Shown one piece after another: positions 33,281 through 41,094 of a DNA stretch of 41,094 nt. The notes beneath the pieces were generated by a model. It made no database searches. It had not been told where the DNA came from and saw only the letters and a program-made list of their open reading frames with translations. The translations under genes were made by a program, and so were the position numbers. How positions within the stretch are numbered: the stretch's first letter is position 1; each line of letters begins with the position of its first letter. This stretch comes from Bacteroidaceae bacterium (GTDB lineage: Bacteria; Bacteroidota; Bacteroidia; Bacteroidales; Bacteroidaceae), in NCBI GenBank assembly GCA_017651245.1, contig JAGCDQ010000058.1:1-41094 (forward strand), read 5' to 3'.

Positions 33281-36200
33281 TAGCGTATGCTACCAGCTGA
33301 TCGCCCTCTTCCACTTCGAAGCCCTCAACCACGGCACTCACACTCATGGTGTTGCATGACCTTTCACCTTGAGCCTTGAACCTTGAACCCTGAGACTGTG
33401 ACCAGTCTTCACGGAAGTTGCTGTTCAGGTCGTAGTATGGATAGGTGAACGAAGCTTCCTTCTCGCCCTTGCGGAGCAGCATGTAACCCTCACCAGGCTT
33501 CATGTACTGCAAGCTTCCGCGCCAGCGTCCTACGTTGCCCGACTTGGTGAAGTAAGCAAACTCGGTGTGACTCTTGATCACGTCGCCTTCCTCAGCCTGG
33601 TCGTAGTAGTCGCTCAGGGCTGTTTCTACCGTCAGGTTCGTCATCGGCGTGTAGCCAATGGCGTTCCAGCCTTGCTTCAGCGTGATGGTGCGTGCATCCT
33701 TCTGCTTAATCACGGCGCCACCGATTGGGAAGGTGCAATCCTTCTGAACCTTGACGGCATACGCATTCTTCGGAGAGATGACCACATTCTTCGTCTCGCC
33801 TGATGCCAACCAGTGCTTGTTCTCATAGTTCAGCGTCAGGTTGCTGCTCATGTCGGTCAGGATGTCACCTTCCGTCCAAGGCATGCTGTCGAGCAGCTTG
33901 TTCAGGTCGAACAGGCTCTCGCTCTGTACGTTGAACGATACCCAGTTCCAGCCCTTGTTCAGTTTGAAGTTCTGCACGAAGGCTTCTCCGCCGTTGAAGC
34001 GTACGGGCTGATCGGTGCCCAACATCGCATCTTTTGTGAACATGATGGTCTTTTTCTCCGTGTTAGGAGTCAGCACAATCTCGCGTCCTGTGCTGTATTG
34101 CCACAGGCGGAAGTTCAGCTTGCGACCGCTCGTTTCATTGTCATAGACGGTCAGATACAGACCCGTCTCGCCCGTCTGAGCATCGTGGCTGATGTTCGCA
34201 TAACCGTGGCATACGTTCTCGTTGTCGAACACACCCACGATGTCGCGTGTATCAGTGTCCAGCTCATCATAGAGATAAACCTGACCACTGATGCTCATGG
34301 AGTTCTCCAGTAGTTCGCTGTCTATGTTCTGAGCCCATTCTGGCTGCTCGCCCTCCACCGTCAGGTTGAGGTAGAACGGTTCGATGATACCCTCCTCGTC
34401 GGTCAGATAGATGATTTCGTTGTAGGTACCGATGTTCAGATCCTTGCTGACCGTTGCCGTGACATAATCCATCATCTGCGGTGCGATCACCTCCTCGTAT
34501 TTGTCGAGCGTCATCCACTTCGGGCAGTTCTCAATCGTGTAGGTGTGGCTGGAAGCGCTGTTGTTGTAGAACGGCAGTTCGCATTCCTCACCGCTACCAT
34601 ACTTAATCGTGACGTCCAATTTGTTCACCAGCCACTGCAGACTGCTATTGTTCACATAGTAGCAAGCCGTCTGCGGCGAAGCCATCGTGTTGCCGTTTCT
34701 GTCTTCCACGTCACGCAGCGTCACATAGATGTTGCGGTGGTTGAGTTTGGCAGCAGGCTCGTCAATCTCTACCATGATCTGGTTGCCCTTGCCGATGAAC
34801 GAGAAGTTCAGGTTCGTCACTTCCTCGTTGGGCACCACAGGAGCTGCCATTGTGGCATCGATGTACTGCAGGATTTCGTCAACAGACTTGATGAAGACGT
34901 AGTCACGAGCAGGAATGTTCGTAGGCTCACCGGTCACAGGGTCTTCCTGATAGCGCATATTGCCATCGGGATCTAAGTAGATCTTCTTGCTGTAGGCGTA
35001 TGGCGTCATGATGATCTCGTTAAACTCATTGCGTTCCTGATGGTCGAAGCCCAGATAGGTCAGCAGACCCTTCTCGTCACCGTTAGGACTCTTCGTCGCG
35101 TAGGTGCTGATGAGCGTCTGCGGCAGTGCCTGTGCAAAGAATGCAAGTTCGTCGATGTTACCCTTCAGCGGAGCAGTGCCGTCGTACACATCACCATCGA
35201 TTTCGGCGCGCGTAGCACCGATGAGCGGATAGCCGCCAGTGATGCCGCCGAGGTTTTCTGCCTCGAAGGTCTTCACCAGTTCCTTGTCCATGTAGATGTT
35301 CGCCACGTTGTGAGCGCGGTTCACCGTCATGGCGTAATGGTGCCACTGGTTGTCGCTCCAGTCGCCCGGAACCTGAATAGCAAAGCCGTTCGAACGGTAC
35401 ATCAGTTTCTCAGCTTCGAATCCGATGTTGAACAGGTGCTGGGCACCGCTTTCTTCCTTCTGTCCGCTTCCGTTAGAGATCAGCGTACCGCGACCCTCAG
35501 CGTCGGTCTTGAACCAGAACATCAGGGTGTAGTCTTGCTCAGCGGTGCGGTTCAGGGCATCCTGCGTCAGTTCCAAACCCTTGTCTGCCTTCTCCAAGCG
35601 CAAGGACATACCGTGTGGCATTGCCCACGATGCACCTATCAACTTGGCATTGGCACCCTGGGTGTGGTCGGTGGCATAGTCGCCGGAGCCTTCGTTCATC
35701 GGGTAGTAATCCACGAGATCCTTCTCGTAACCCGTCAGACGGTGCAGGCCGTAGGTGCTGAAGAGTCCTACATCCATGGCGCGATACCACAGGCGAGTCT
35801 CCATCATGCGACCTTCGTAGTATTGGCTCTTGTTGCGGTTGGTTTCGTTGGTGCGTCCGAAGATGAGCGGACCCGTACCATTATACAAACTCTTGAGCTT
35901 GTTGCCCTCACCGATGATCTTGTCATCGCAGTAGAACATCAGTATGCTGTCCTGCTGGTTGATGACGACACCCACCTGACGGAAGGCGCCTGGCTCGATG
36001 GCCTTCGTTGACGTGAAGGTCTGGTCATTGATCACGGCTTGCAGCTTGAAGTCCTTAGTCAGCCACAGTTGCAGCGTGTCACCGTTCGTACCGTGCGAGA
36101 ACAGCGGCATGTCGCGTCCCGTCTCGGCAGGCTTGATCCTCAGGTCGATGGTCAAATCCTTGCCGCTGAAGTTGCGCTTAGCCTCGCACTCCACGCTGGC

Positions 36201-39200
36201 TTTGCCTGTAAACTGCACGCTCACCATCTCAGAGAGGTTGTCGTTGTTCACCTCGCCCTTCACTTCGAAGTTGCTGATGGCAGAGAGGTTGTTGTATTCA
36301 ATGTCTTCAGAGAAGTTGAAGATGATGTCGTCGCCACTGGTCAGCAGACCGTTCTTCGGCTCTGGTGTGCCGAACAATTGCGGACGACGTGTGTCCTTAA
36401 TACCGCTGATAATCTTCGACGGCGTGGTGAGGAATGTTCCACCGTTGCGGCAGAAGAGTACGGCTCGCAAGTCGTAGCTTCGCTCTATCGTCCAGCCCTC
36501 ACCGTAGAACTCAGTGACGATGTTGTCATTCTCAGGAATCATCTTACATACACCGTTGGCATTGGCCATCAGTGCCTCGTCGGCATAGTACGAGCAGAGG
36601 TTCGTCCAAGCATCGTCGCCACGCTGCGTTTCCTTGTACTGGAACTCGATGTGGTCAAAGTTATGCTGGTGACGGTCGAAGTCGCTGATGGTGACAGGGA
36701 TGTACCAGCCGCGCTTCGGGTCTTGCTGGGCACTGGTGTTCAGCACCCACTTGTCGGATGGAACTGAGATGTTCACCGCTCCAGCTTCGCGCAGGAAGTG
36801 TACATCGAACGTGGTGGTGGCGATGGCATGTTCAGCATCGCCAGGCGACATCAGGCCTACGGTCAAGCCCTCGTAGTCGAAGCCCTTACCGGCACGAACC
36901 TCCATTTCCAGCTGGGTGGTCACGCCCGGCACGAGGCTCACGGTCATACCGCCGGTGGTCAGCGTCTGTCCGTTCACACTAATTCTGGCACCATTCGGGT
37001 TCGCCTGGTCGGCAGCAAACAGTTGCATGACGCTCAGACCTAATGTAGCCTCAGGCTTCTCGCTCTCGTTGGCGAGGAATATCGTGAAGCGTGCCGGGTC
37101 ATTGACAGATACACCACTTACGCTATGCTTGTCGAGGCTGATCGTCGGATTGTCAATCTTCAGCGTACGCTCGTCAAGGATAGAACCAGCGTTGTAGAAG
37201 TGTGTTTTGCGCTCGTCCTCCCAAGGATTGGAGGTATAACCGCCACGGGTGCGGAACACGAAGCTGCAAGGTTCACCATGATCAGGAGCGTTGCTCTCTT
37301 TCTTCAGATAGTCCAGCGCGTCATTGTTCAGTTTCTGGAAATTGTAGTTGCTGAACACATCCTCCGGGTCGTACTTGCCTTTGCCATTAGTGGCATCAGC
37401 CATCGGCACACGATAGACGTCCACAGCCAGGCGGCTCGTAGGCGCAGCGGCGATGGTGAAGGATATCGAACGGTTGTACTCGTTGGCAATGCTGTTGGTG
37501 CCGATGGTTGTCGAGCTCAGTACGGGGGTCAGCGACCACCTGAAGTAGGTACCGCTAAATTTGAGGGACGTTTCCTGATTTTTAATTCCACCACCGCTCA
37601 CCGTCGGGTCGAGTTTCTTGAACGATTCCAGATAACCCAAGAGCGCACCTCCAAGGTAGTTGACGACGACAGAGGCTACCGTCGTACCGACACCACTACC
37701 CTTAGCATCGAAGTAGTCGGGCTGTACACCGTAGGGGAAGTACATCGACGTAGCGTTGGAGTAGCTGCTGCTGAACGTCTCGCTATAGTTGATGCCCTGT
37801 GCACCGGCTATATCGAAGCTTTGTACCAGATCGGTGGCATTCAGCTTCTCGCGCTCGTTCTGGGTGATCATCTTTGTCCATGCATAGATAATCTCGCTCT
37901 TCTCAACAATCTCGTCGGGACAGTCGGCCGGCGTCTTGCTGTCGGGCAGCACGATGACATAGTGGGTATATTCGTCGGCCGTCATTTTTTCCGTATTATA
38001 TTCCTTGTTCCTATAACCGAACTTCGGGTCGGAAGGCTCGCGCAGCGAGCGATAGATAGGCTTGCCCGATGCGTTGGCAGCACGCTTGGCTTCCTCCTGC
38101 GTACCTAAGAACATCAGGTCCATAATCTCCTTCGCCTTGGCTGGGATAATCTCTTCGAGTATCTGCTTCTGCGAGTAGATGAACTGCTGCTTGAGTTTCG
38201 GACCGTAGCCTAACGAGATATCGCGTACCAGGTGGTATATGTTGCCGTCTGCATCCGCACCTGCGGCAAGATGTACCAGTGTACCATATTTAGCGTATTG
38301 GGTCACATCGCCAGTCGTGTTGATCTGACCGATACCACCTGCTGCCAGACGCGCTTGATAGGCGCTGTCGGAAATCACGCAGATAGCCGACAACGGTCTC
38401 ACCTGTACGTTCTGCACCATACCGATATAGAGGTCGGCATCGGCACCCACCATCGACGGGTCGCCGCTGGTGCTGACTGCGTTAGAGAGCACCATGGTAT
38501 GCGACCATGCCTTGCTGCCGTTATAGTTGAATACAAGGTCTGTGTATGAGACATCTACCTTCTCGGCAGCATGCGTGACACCGTCGAATTCGCCTTCATA
38601 TGTATCGAGCAGGAATTGAACGTCGCCTTCTGTATAGCCGTTGAACCAGGTGAGCTTGTCGGCCAGCGAGAAGTTGAACATCACACCGCCTGACATCGAC
38701 AGATTCATGGCGTAGCTGTTGTTGAGCGTAGCACCCTTGGCAAGGGTCGTCGAACTGTAGCCTCCCGGCGGGTCGCGCAGGATGTCGAACAGCAGCGGCT
38801 GACCTTCAGTCAGCAGGTCCTTACCCGTGCCGATGGGATACATATTGAGGATGTAGCCATGCAGCGGCGCTGCCTCGAAGTGGGTACCGTCCTGCTCTAC
38901 GCTGAAGGTCACCGTCCTGAGGGCGTTCTCTATACCTACCGGCATGGCAACATGGTCGGCCTGCAGCGTGAAGGTGGCCTGTCCGTTGGCGTCTAAGCTC
39001 AACGTATCCTTCACCACACCGTTCTTAAAGCCATTGTGCATGGTGGCAAGACCACCGCCAACTTTCACATAGTCAATCTTCTCGGATGCCAAGTCATTGT
39101 TGTACGGATAGCGCTCTGCCACCTGCAACTGCATGTAGTACTTGCGTTCCAGACTGAATACGGGGAAGCCGAAGGTATAGGCAGCCTGTCCGTCTGCACC

Positions 39201-41094
39201 CTTATAAGCCAACGGCAACTGCACTTTGTTACCACTCGCTGTGCTGGCGTTATAGTTCTTGTCGCCTAAGTAGTCGAACGAGTCGTAGGTCAGCTGCTTA
39301 TACGTCAGCTCCACGGGGTTGTGGTAGATGCGGTTGTAGATGGCATAGTAGTTTGCCGTAGGATTATATTGGGTCTTGCCATCCACATCCATGAAGCTAC
39401 CCGTGTAGGTAGTGTCCTTCGGAGTGAGGCAGTCGGTCAGGTCGATGACCTCGCTGGCCTGTCCTTCCTGGAACAGGGTGGGATAACCCTGGCAATAAAC
39501 CTGTTGCACCTTCCAGCGTACGGGCGGCAGCAACAGCTCGTACTCACCAGTGGTCTGGTCGGGTGTCACCTCCATGCGCTTGCGTAGGGTTTTCACCTTC
39601 GTCTGGTGACCTTCGCCACGATGCTGATACGTTTCGTCGCGCTCGGTGCGTTCACGGTTCAGGTTATCATAGACCAACCACGACTTGGTGTCGCCCTCCA
39701 AAGCGAGAATCATCTGCAGGTTGTCACCCAGGTTGTTCTTCGACAGGTTGTTGCCCAATGGCAGGTTGCCTTGATCGTTACCGCCTACCACGCGACCTAT
39801 CAGTTTCACCTTCGTAGCATCCTGGAATTGGATACCTGCCACGTCACCGGTGAAATTCTTCGAGTACTTACCGTCGTTCACGAACCAGTGACCGTCCATC
39901 ACCACCTGGATGTTGTTGTTGCCAGGCATCACACGGAACGAGAATTGGCCTTCCTCGTCGGTCTCCACCAGTTTGCCAGTGGCGTTGTGGACCTTCTTGT
40001 TGTTCACAAGGAAGTTGACACCCTTCACAGGAATGGTCGTGCCTTCGTACATCACAACACCTGAGAAGCGCTTGCCGGTTGTGACGGTGAACTCATGTAC
40101 CGTCACGTCGTTGGTCTTGGCATCGAAGGTCACAGCATACTGCGGATTCTCGGCTTGAGCGACTGTGACCTCGTATGTGACGCTCGCTCCTCCCTGATAG
40201 GGCAGCTCGTCGGTTACGTAGTGTCCGCTCTCGTCGGTCGTGACGCTGGTATGCACGCTTCCACCATCGATGTTCACCGTTACGCCAGGAATGCCGGTGC
40301 CGTCGTTGAAGCGCACATAGCCCTCCAGACGACCAGTGTTCTTACATGCACCAGCCATCACATCGGTATAGGAGAAGTGCTCTCCCTCGCAGTCGGCTGT
40401 CGCGCGTACCTTATATTCATATTGCTTCAGCGGCGATACCGTCTTGTCCTCGTAGGTCATCTGGTCGAGTTGGGGTGATACATCCTCCCAAGCATCCTCT
40501 CCCTGACCTACTTCGCGGCGCATCACGACGAAGTAGTCGATGGGGTTGTCATCGCTGTTCCATGTCAGCACGACGCTGCTCTGATGAGTCTCTGCCAGCA
40601 GTTCCATGTCAATCTTACCCGTGCTAGTGTGGTAGAAGTCGGGCAGTGTTGGAGTCGCGATGTAAGGTGGATAGAACCAGTTCGTCGATGTGGTCGTAGG
40701 AACGACAGTATCGCCGTCCTTGGTCCATGTGCCGAGGTTCTCCAGTGCGCCATCCTCCGTGATGGCCGCCGAAGCTGACTGCATCTTGGGAACGGCCTTG
40801 CCGTCAACAACCTCCCAGTAGTCTTTACCCAGTGCCTCTACCATCTCGCTTGCGGTCATCGAGCCGTTGTACCAACGGTTGGTAGAATAGTTGTCGGTCA
40901 TCTTCGGCACCACCTTGCCTTCAATATCAACCTTCCAGTTGCCGGTACCCAACTGGGCAACCAAGTCGCTTGCCGACTTGTCACCTACCTGGTAGGCTTC
41001 CGTCCAGCAGTCATATCCGGTGACACCAATTTCAATGCTGGCGGAACGACGATCTACGGCGTGGTACGTCCAGTTGTTAGAACCGTATTGTCCG
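33177..41094 (-). CDS. Giant multidomain surface protein (partial, out of frame near its C terminus)
   Basis: The frame is open from the right edge, with no start in the window (at least 2,638 codons). Reading from the edge, there are two ~35-residue repeats ending in GKxVPKM (near 40900 and 40790), then an Fn3-like region (~40650-40370). Three carboxypeptidase-regulatory-like domains follow (GRLEGYVRFNDGTG, FSGVVMYEG, LIGRVVGG; ~40335-39700), then a long beta-rich centre. Two LamG-like jelly-roll domains are at ~36150-35770 and ~35620-35040. The end carries VGVFDNENVCHG and two GWN repeats (KGWNWVSFNV, QGWNAIGYTP). The frame then breaks in a 7-bp repeat at 33239-33256 and ends in the shadow residues WFLPQHRW. 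The architecture suggests a secreted adhesin or glycan-binding protein, but no enzyme domain is recognised. Confidence 0.82.
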   Translation of the reverse strand, partial: GQYGSNNWTYHAVDRRSASIEIGVTGYDCWTEAYQVGDKSASDLVAQLGTGNWKVDIEGKVVPKMTDNYSTNRWYNGSMTASEMVEALGKDYWEVVDGKAVPKMQSASAAITEDGALENLGTWTKDGDTVVPTTTSTNWFYPPYIATPTLPDFYHTSTGKIDMELLAETHQSSVVLTWNSDDNPIDYFVVMRREVGQGEDAWEDVSPQLDQMTYEDKTVSPLKQYEYKVRATADCEGEHFSYTDVMAGACKNTGRLEGYVRFNDGTGIPGVTVNIDGGSVHTSVTTDESGHYVTDELPYQGGASVTYEVTVAQAENPQYAVTFDAKTNDVTVHEFTVTTGKRFSGVVMYEGTTIPVKGVNFLVNNKKVHNATGKLVETDEEGQFSFRVMPGNNNIQVVMDGHWFVNDGKYSKNFTGDVAGIQFQDATKVKLIGRVVGGNDQGNLPLGNNLSKNNLGDNLQMILALEGDTKSWLVYDNLNRERTERDETYQHRGEGHQTKVKTLRKRMEVTPDQTTGEYELLLPPVRWKVQQVYCQGYPTLFQEGQASEVIDLTDCLTPKDTTYTGSFMDVDGKTQYNPTANYYAIYNRIYHNPVELTYKQLTYDSFDYLGDKNYNASTASGNKVQLPLAYKGADGQAAYTFGFPVFSLERKYYMQLQVAERYPYNNDLASEKIDYVKVGGGLATMHNGFKNGVVKDTLSLDANGQATFTLQADHVAMPVGIENALRTVTFSVEQDGTHFEAAPLHGYILNMYPIGTGKDLLTEGQPLLFDILRDPPGGYSSTTLAKGATLNNSYAMNLSMSGGVMFNFSLADKLTWFNGYTEGDVQFLLDTYEGEFDGVTHAAEKVDVSYTDLVFNYNGSKAWSHTMVLSNAVSTSGDPSMVGADADLYIGMVQNVQVRPLSAICVISDSAYQARLAAGGIGQINTTGDVTQYAKYGTLVHLAAGADADGNIYHLVRDISLGYGPKLKQQFIYSQKQILEEIIPAKAKEIMDLMFLGTQEEAKRAANASGKPIYRSLREPSDPKFGYRNKEYNTEKMTADEYTHYVIVLPDSKTPADCPDEIVEKSEIIYAWTKMITQNEREKLNATDLVQSFDIAGAQGINYSETFSSSYSNATSMYFPYGVQPDYFDAKGSGVGTTVASVVVNYLGGALLGYLESFKKLDPTVSGGGIKNQETSLKFSGTYFRWSLTPVLSSTTIGTNSIANEYNRSISFTIAAAPTSRLAVDVYRVPMADATNGKGKYDPEDVFSNYNFQKLNNDALDYLKKESNAPDHGEPCSFVFRTRGGYTSNPWEDERKTHFYNAGSILDERTLKIDNPTISLDKHSVSGVSVNDPARFTIFLANESEKPEATLGLSVMQLFAADQANPNGARISVNGQTLTTGGMTVSLVPGVTTQLEMEVRAGKGFDYEGLTVGLMSPGDAEHAIATTTFDVHFLREAGAVNISVPSDKWVLNTSAQQDPKRGWYIPVTISDFDRHQHNFDHIEFQYKETQRGDDAWTNLCSYYADEALMANANGVCKMIPENDNIVTEFYGEGWTIERSYDLRAVLFCRNGGTFLTTPSKIISGIKDTRRPQLFGTPEPKNGLLTSGDDIIFNFSEDIEYNNLSAISNFEVKGEVNNDNLSEMVSVQFTGKASVECEAKRNFSGKDLTIDLRIKPAETGRDMPLFSHGTNGDTLQLWLTKDFKLQAVINDQTFTSTKAIEPGAFRQVGVVINQQDSILMFYCDDKIIGEGNKLKSLYNGTGPLIFGRTNETNRNKSQYYEGRMMETRLWYRAMDVGLFSTYGLHRLTGYEKDLVDYYPMNEGSGDYATDHTQGANAKLIGASWAMPHGMSLRLEKADKGLELTQDALNRTAEQDYTLMFWFKTDAEGRGTLISNGSGQKEESGAQHLFNIGFEAEKLMYRSNGFAIQVPGDWSDNQWHHYAMTVNRAHNVANIYMDKELVKTFEAENLGGITGGYPLIGATRAEIDGDVYDGTAPLKGNIDELAFFAQALPQTLISTYATKSPNGDEKGLLTYLGFDHQERNEFNEIIMTPYAYSKKIYLDPDGNMRYQEDPVTGEPTNIPARDYVFIKSVDEILQYIDATMAAPVVPNEEVTNLNFSFIGKGNQIMVEIDEPAAKLNHRNIYVTLRDVEDRNGNTMASPQTACYYVNNSSLQWLVNKLDVTIKYGSGEECELPFYNNSASSHTYTIENCPKWMTLDKYEEVIAPQMMDYVTATVSKDLNIGTYNEIIYLTDEEGIIEPFYLNLTVEGEQPEWAQNIDSELLENSMSISGQVYLYDELDTDTRDIVGVFDNENVCHGYANISHDAQTGETGLYLTVYDNETSGRKLNFRLWQYSTGREIVLTPNTEKKTIMFTKDAMLGTDQPVRFNGGEAFVQNFKLNKGWNWVSFNVQSESLFDLNKLLDSMPWTEGDILTDMSSNLTLNYENKHWLASGETKNVVISPKNAYAVKVQKDCTFPIGGAVIKQKDARTITLKQGWNAIGYTPMTNLTVETALSDYYDQAEEGDVIKSHTEFAYFTKSGNVGRWRGSLQYMKPGEGYMLLRKGEKEASFTYPYYDLNSNFREDWSQSQGSRFKAQGERSCNTMSVSAVVEGFEVEEGDQLVAYANGEECGTAELSTLNWFLPQHRWRRAAAYLVRHRT
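33239..33256 (-). repeat. 7-bp tandem repeat at the frame break of the giant protein
   Basis: Plus-strand units AGTTGAG, AGTTGAG and AGTT. Reading frames on either side differ by one base, which is exactly the remainder of 7 divided by 3, so the present state has one unit too many or two too few. Confidence 0.9.
33360..33394 (-). repeat. Second 7-bp tandem repeat in the giant protein
   Basis: Plus-strand units CCTTTCA, CCTTGAG, CCTTGAA, CCTTGAA, CCCTGAG. It encodes a linker (SQGSRFKAQGERS) before the last domain. The frame is intact here. The tract is about 100 bases upstream of the frame break. Confidence 0.85.

Noticed and set aside
34545-40064. Plus-strand frames of 140-330 codons opposite the giant protein
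   Set aside because: They follow the codon pattern of the sense frame, have no signal peptide or motif, and lack plausible promoters.
40962-40964. A TTG codon as the start of the giant protein
   Set aside because: The frame continues open to the window edge with the same type of repeat, so the true start is outside the window.

Overview
The window looks like chromosomal DNA of a Bacteroidales bacterium, most likely Prevotellaceae (Prevotella in the broad sense). The signs are Bacteroidetes-type promoters (TAnnTTTG -7 boxes, often with TTTG 19 bases upstream), TonB-dependent receptors, lipoproteins with an Asp-rich stretch after the lipid Cys, DUF4421 and DUF4491 proteins, and fused cobalamin genes (CbiE-CbiT, CobJ-CbiC, CbiG-CobM). 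I saw no rRNA, tRNA, CRISPR array or complete insertion sequence.

Region 1 (1-10.8 kb) is a cobalamin locus. A cobalamin riboswitch (about 9275-9432, minus strand) leads a tightly packed minus-strand operon: TonB receptor, CbiK-like lipoprotein, second TonB receptor, CobJ-CbiC, CbiET, and CbiG-CobM, which runs off the left edge. Divergent on the plus strand, cobyrinate a,c-diamide synthase (CbiA) is encoded as two overlapping genes. Region 2 (10.8-11.3 kb) has no gene but carries short tandem arrays with periods of 11, 22 and 11 bp. Region 3 (11.3-16.6 kb) is a two-gene restriction-modification-like defence operon: a 330-residue methyltransferase-like protein, then a 1307-residue GIY-YIG-like/helicase/Eco57I-type methylase polypeptide. 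A strong promoter and a roughly 290-nt leader with competing inverted repeats precede it. Region 4 (16.6-17.35 kb) is AT-rich and gene-free, with nested dyads.

Region 5 (17.3-23.6 kb) encodes a lactate permease plus fused FAD/Fe-S dehydrogenase pair and an AmtB ammonium channel. Region 6 (23.8-27.5 kb) holds a deleted DUF4491 copy, a patatin/beta-barrel protein and a DUF4421 protein. Region 7 (27.6-30.3 kb) is a redox cluster: glutathione peroxidase, an OhrR-type MarR regulator, a radical SAM protein and a flavodoxin-like protein. Then come an intact DUF4491 gene and a membrane-bound AraC-type regulator. Region 8 (32.1 kb to the right edge) encodes a lipoprotein and a giant multidomain surface protein (over 2,600 residues).

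The most interesting signal is a family of 7-bp tandem repeats, several inside coding sequence. At 33239-33256 the giant protein is thrown out of frame exactly in a (AGTTGAG)n tract, and removing a single 7-bp unit restores a continuous reading frame through the C-terminal domain. The same type of repeat forms the linker of the CbiG-CobM fusion (161-191), where one unit gained or lost would detach the second enzyme. This points to heptamer slippage acting as an on/off switch or a source of gene fusion and breakage.
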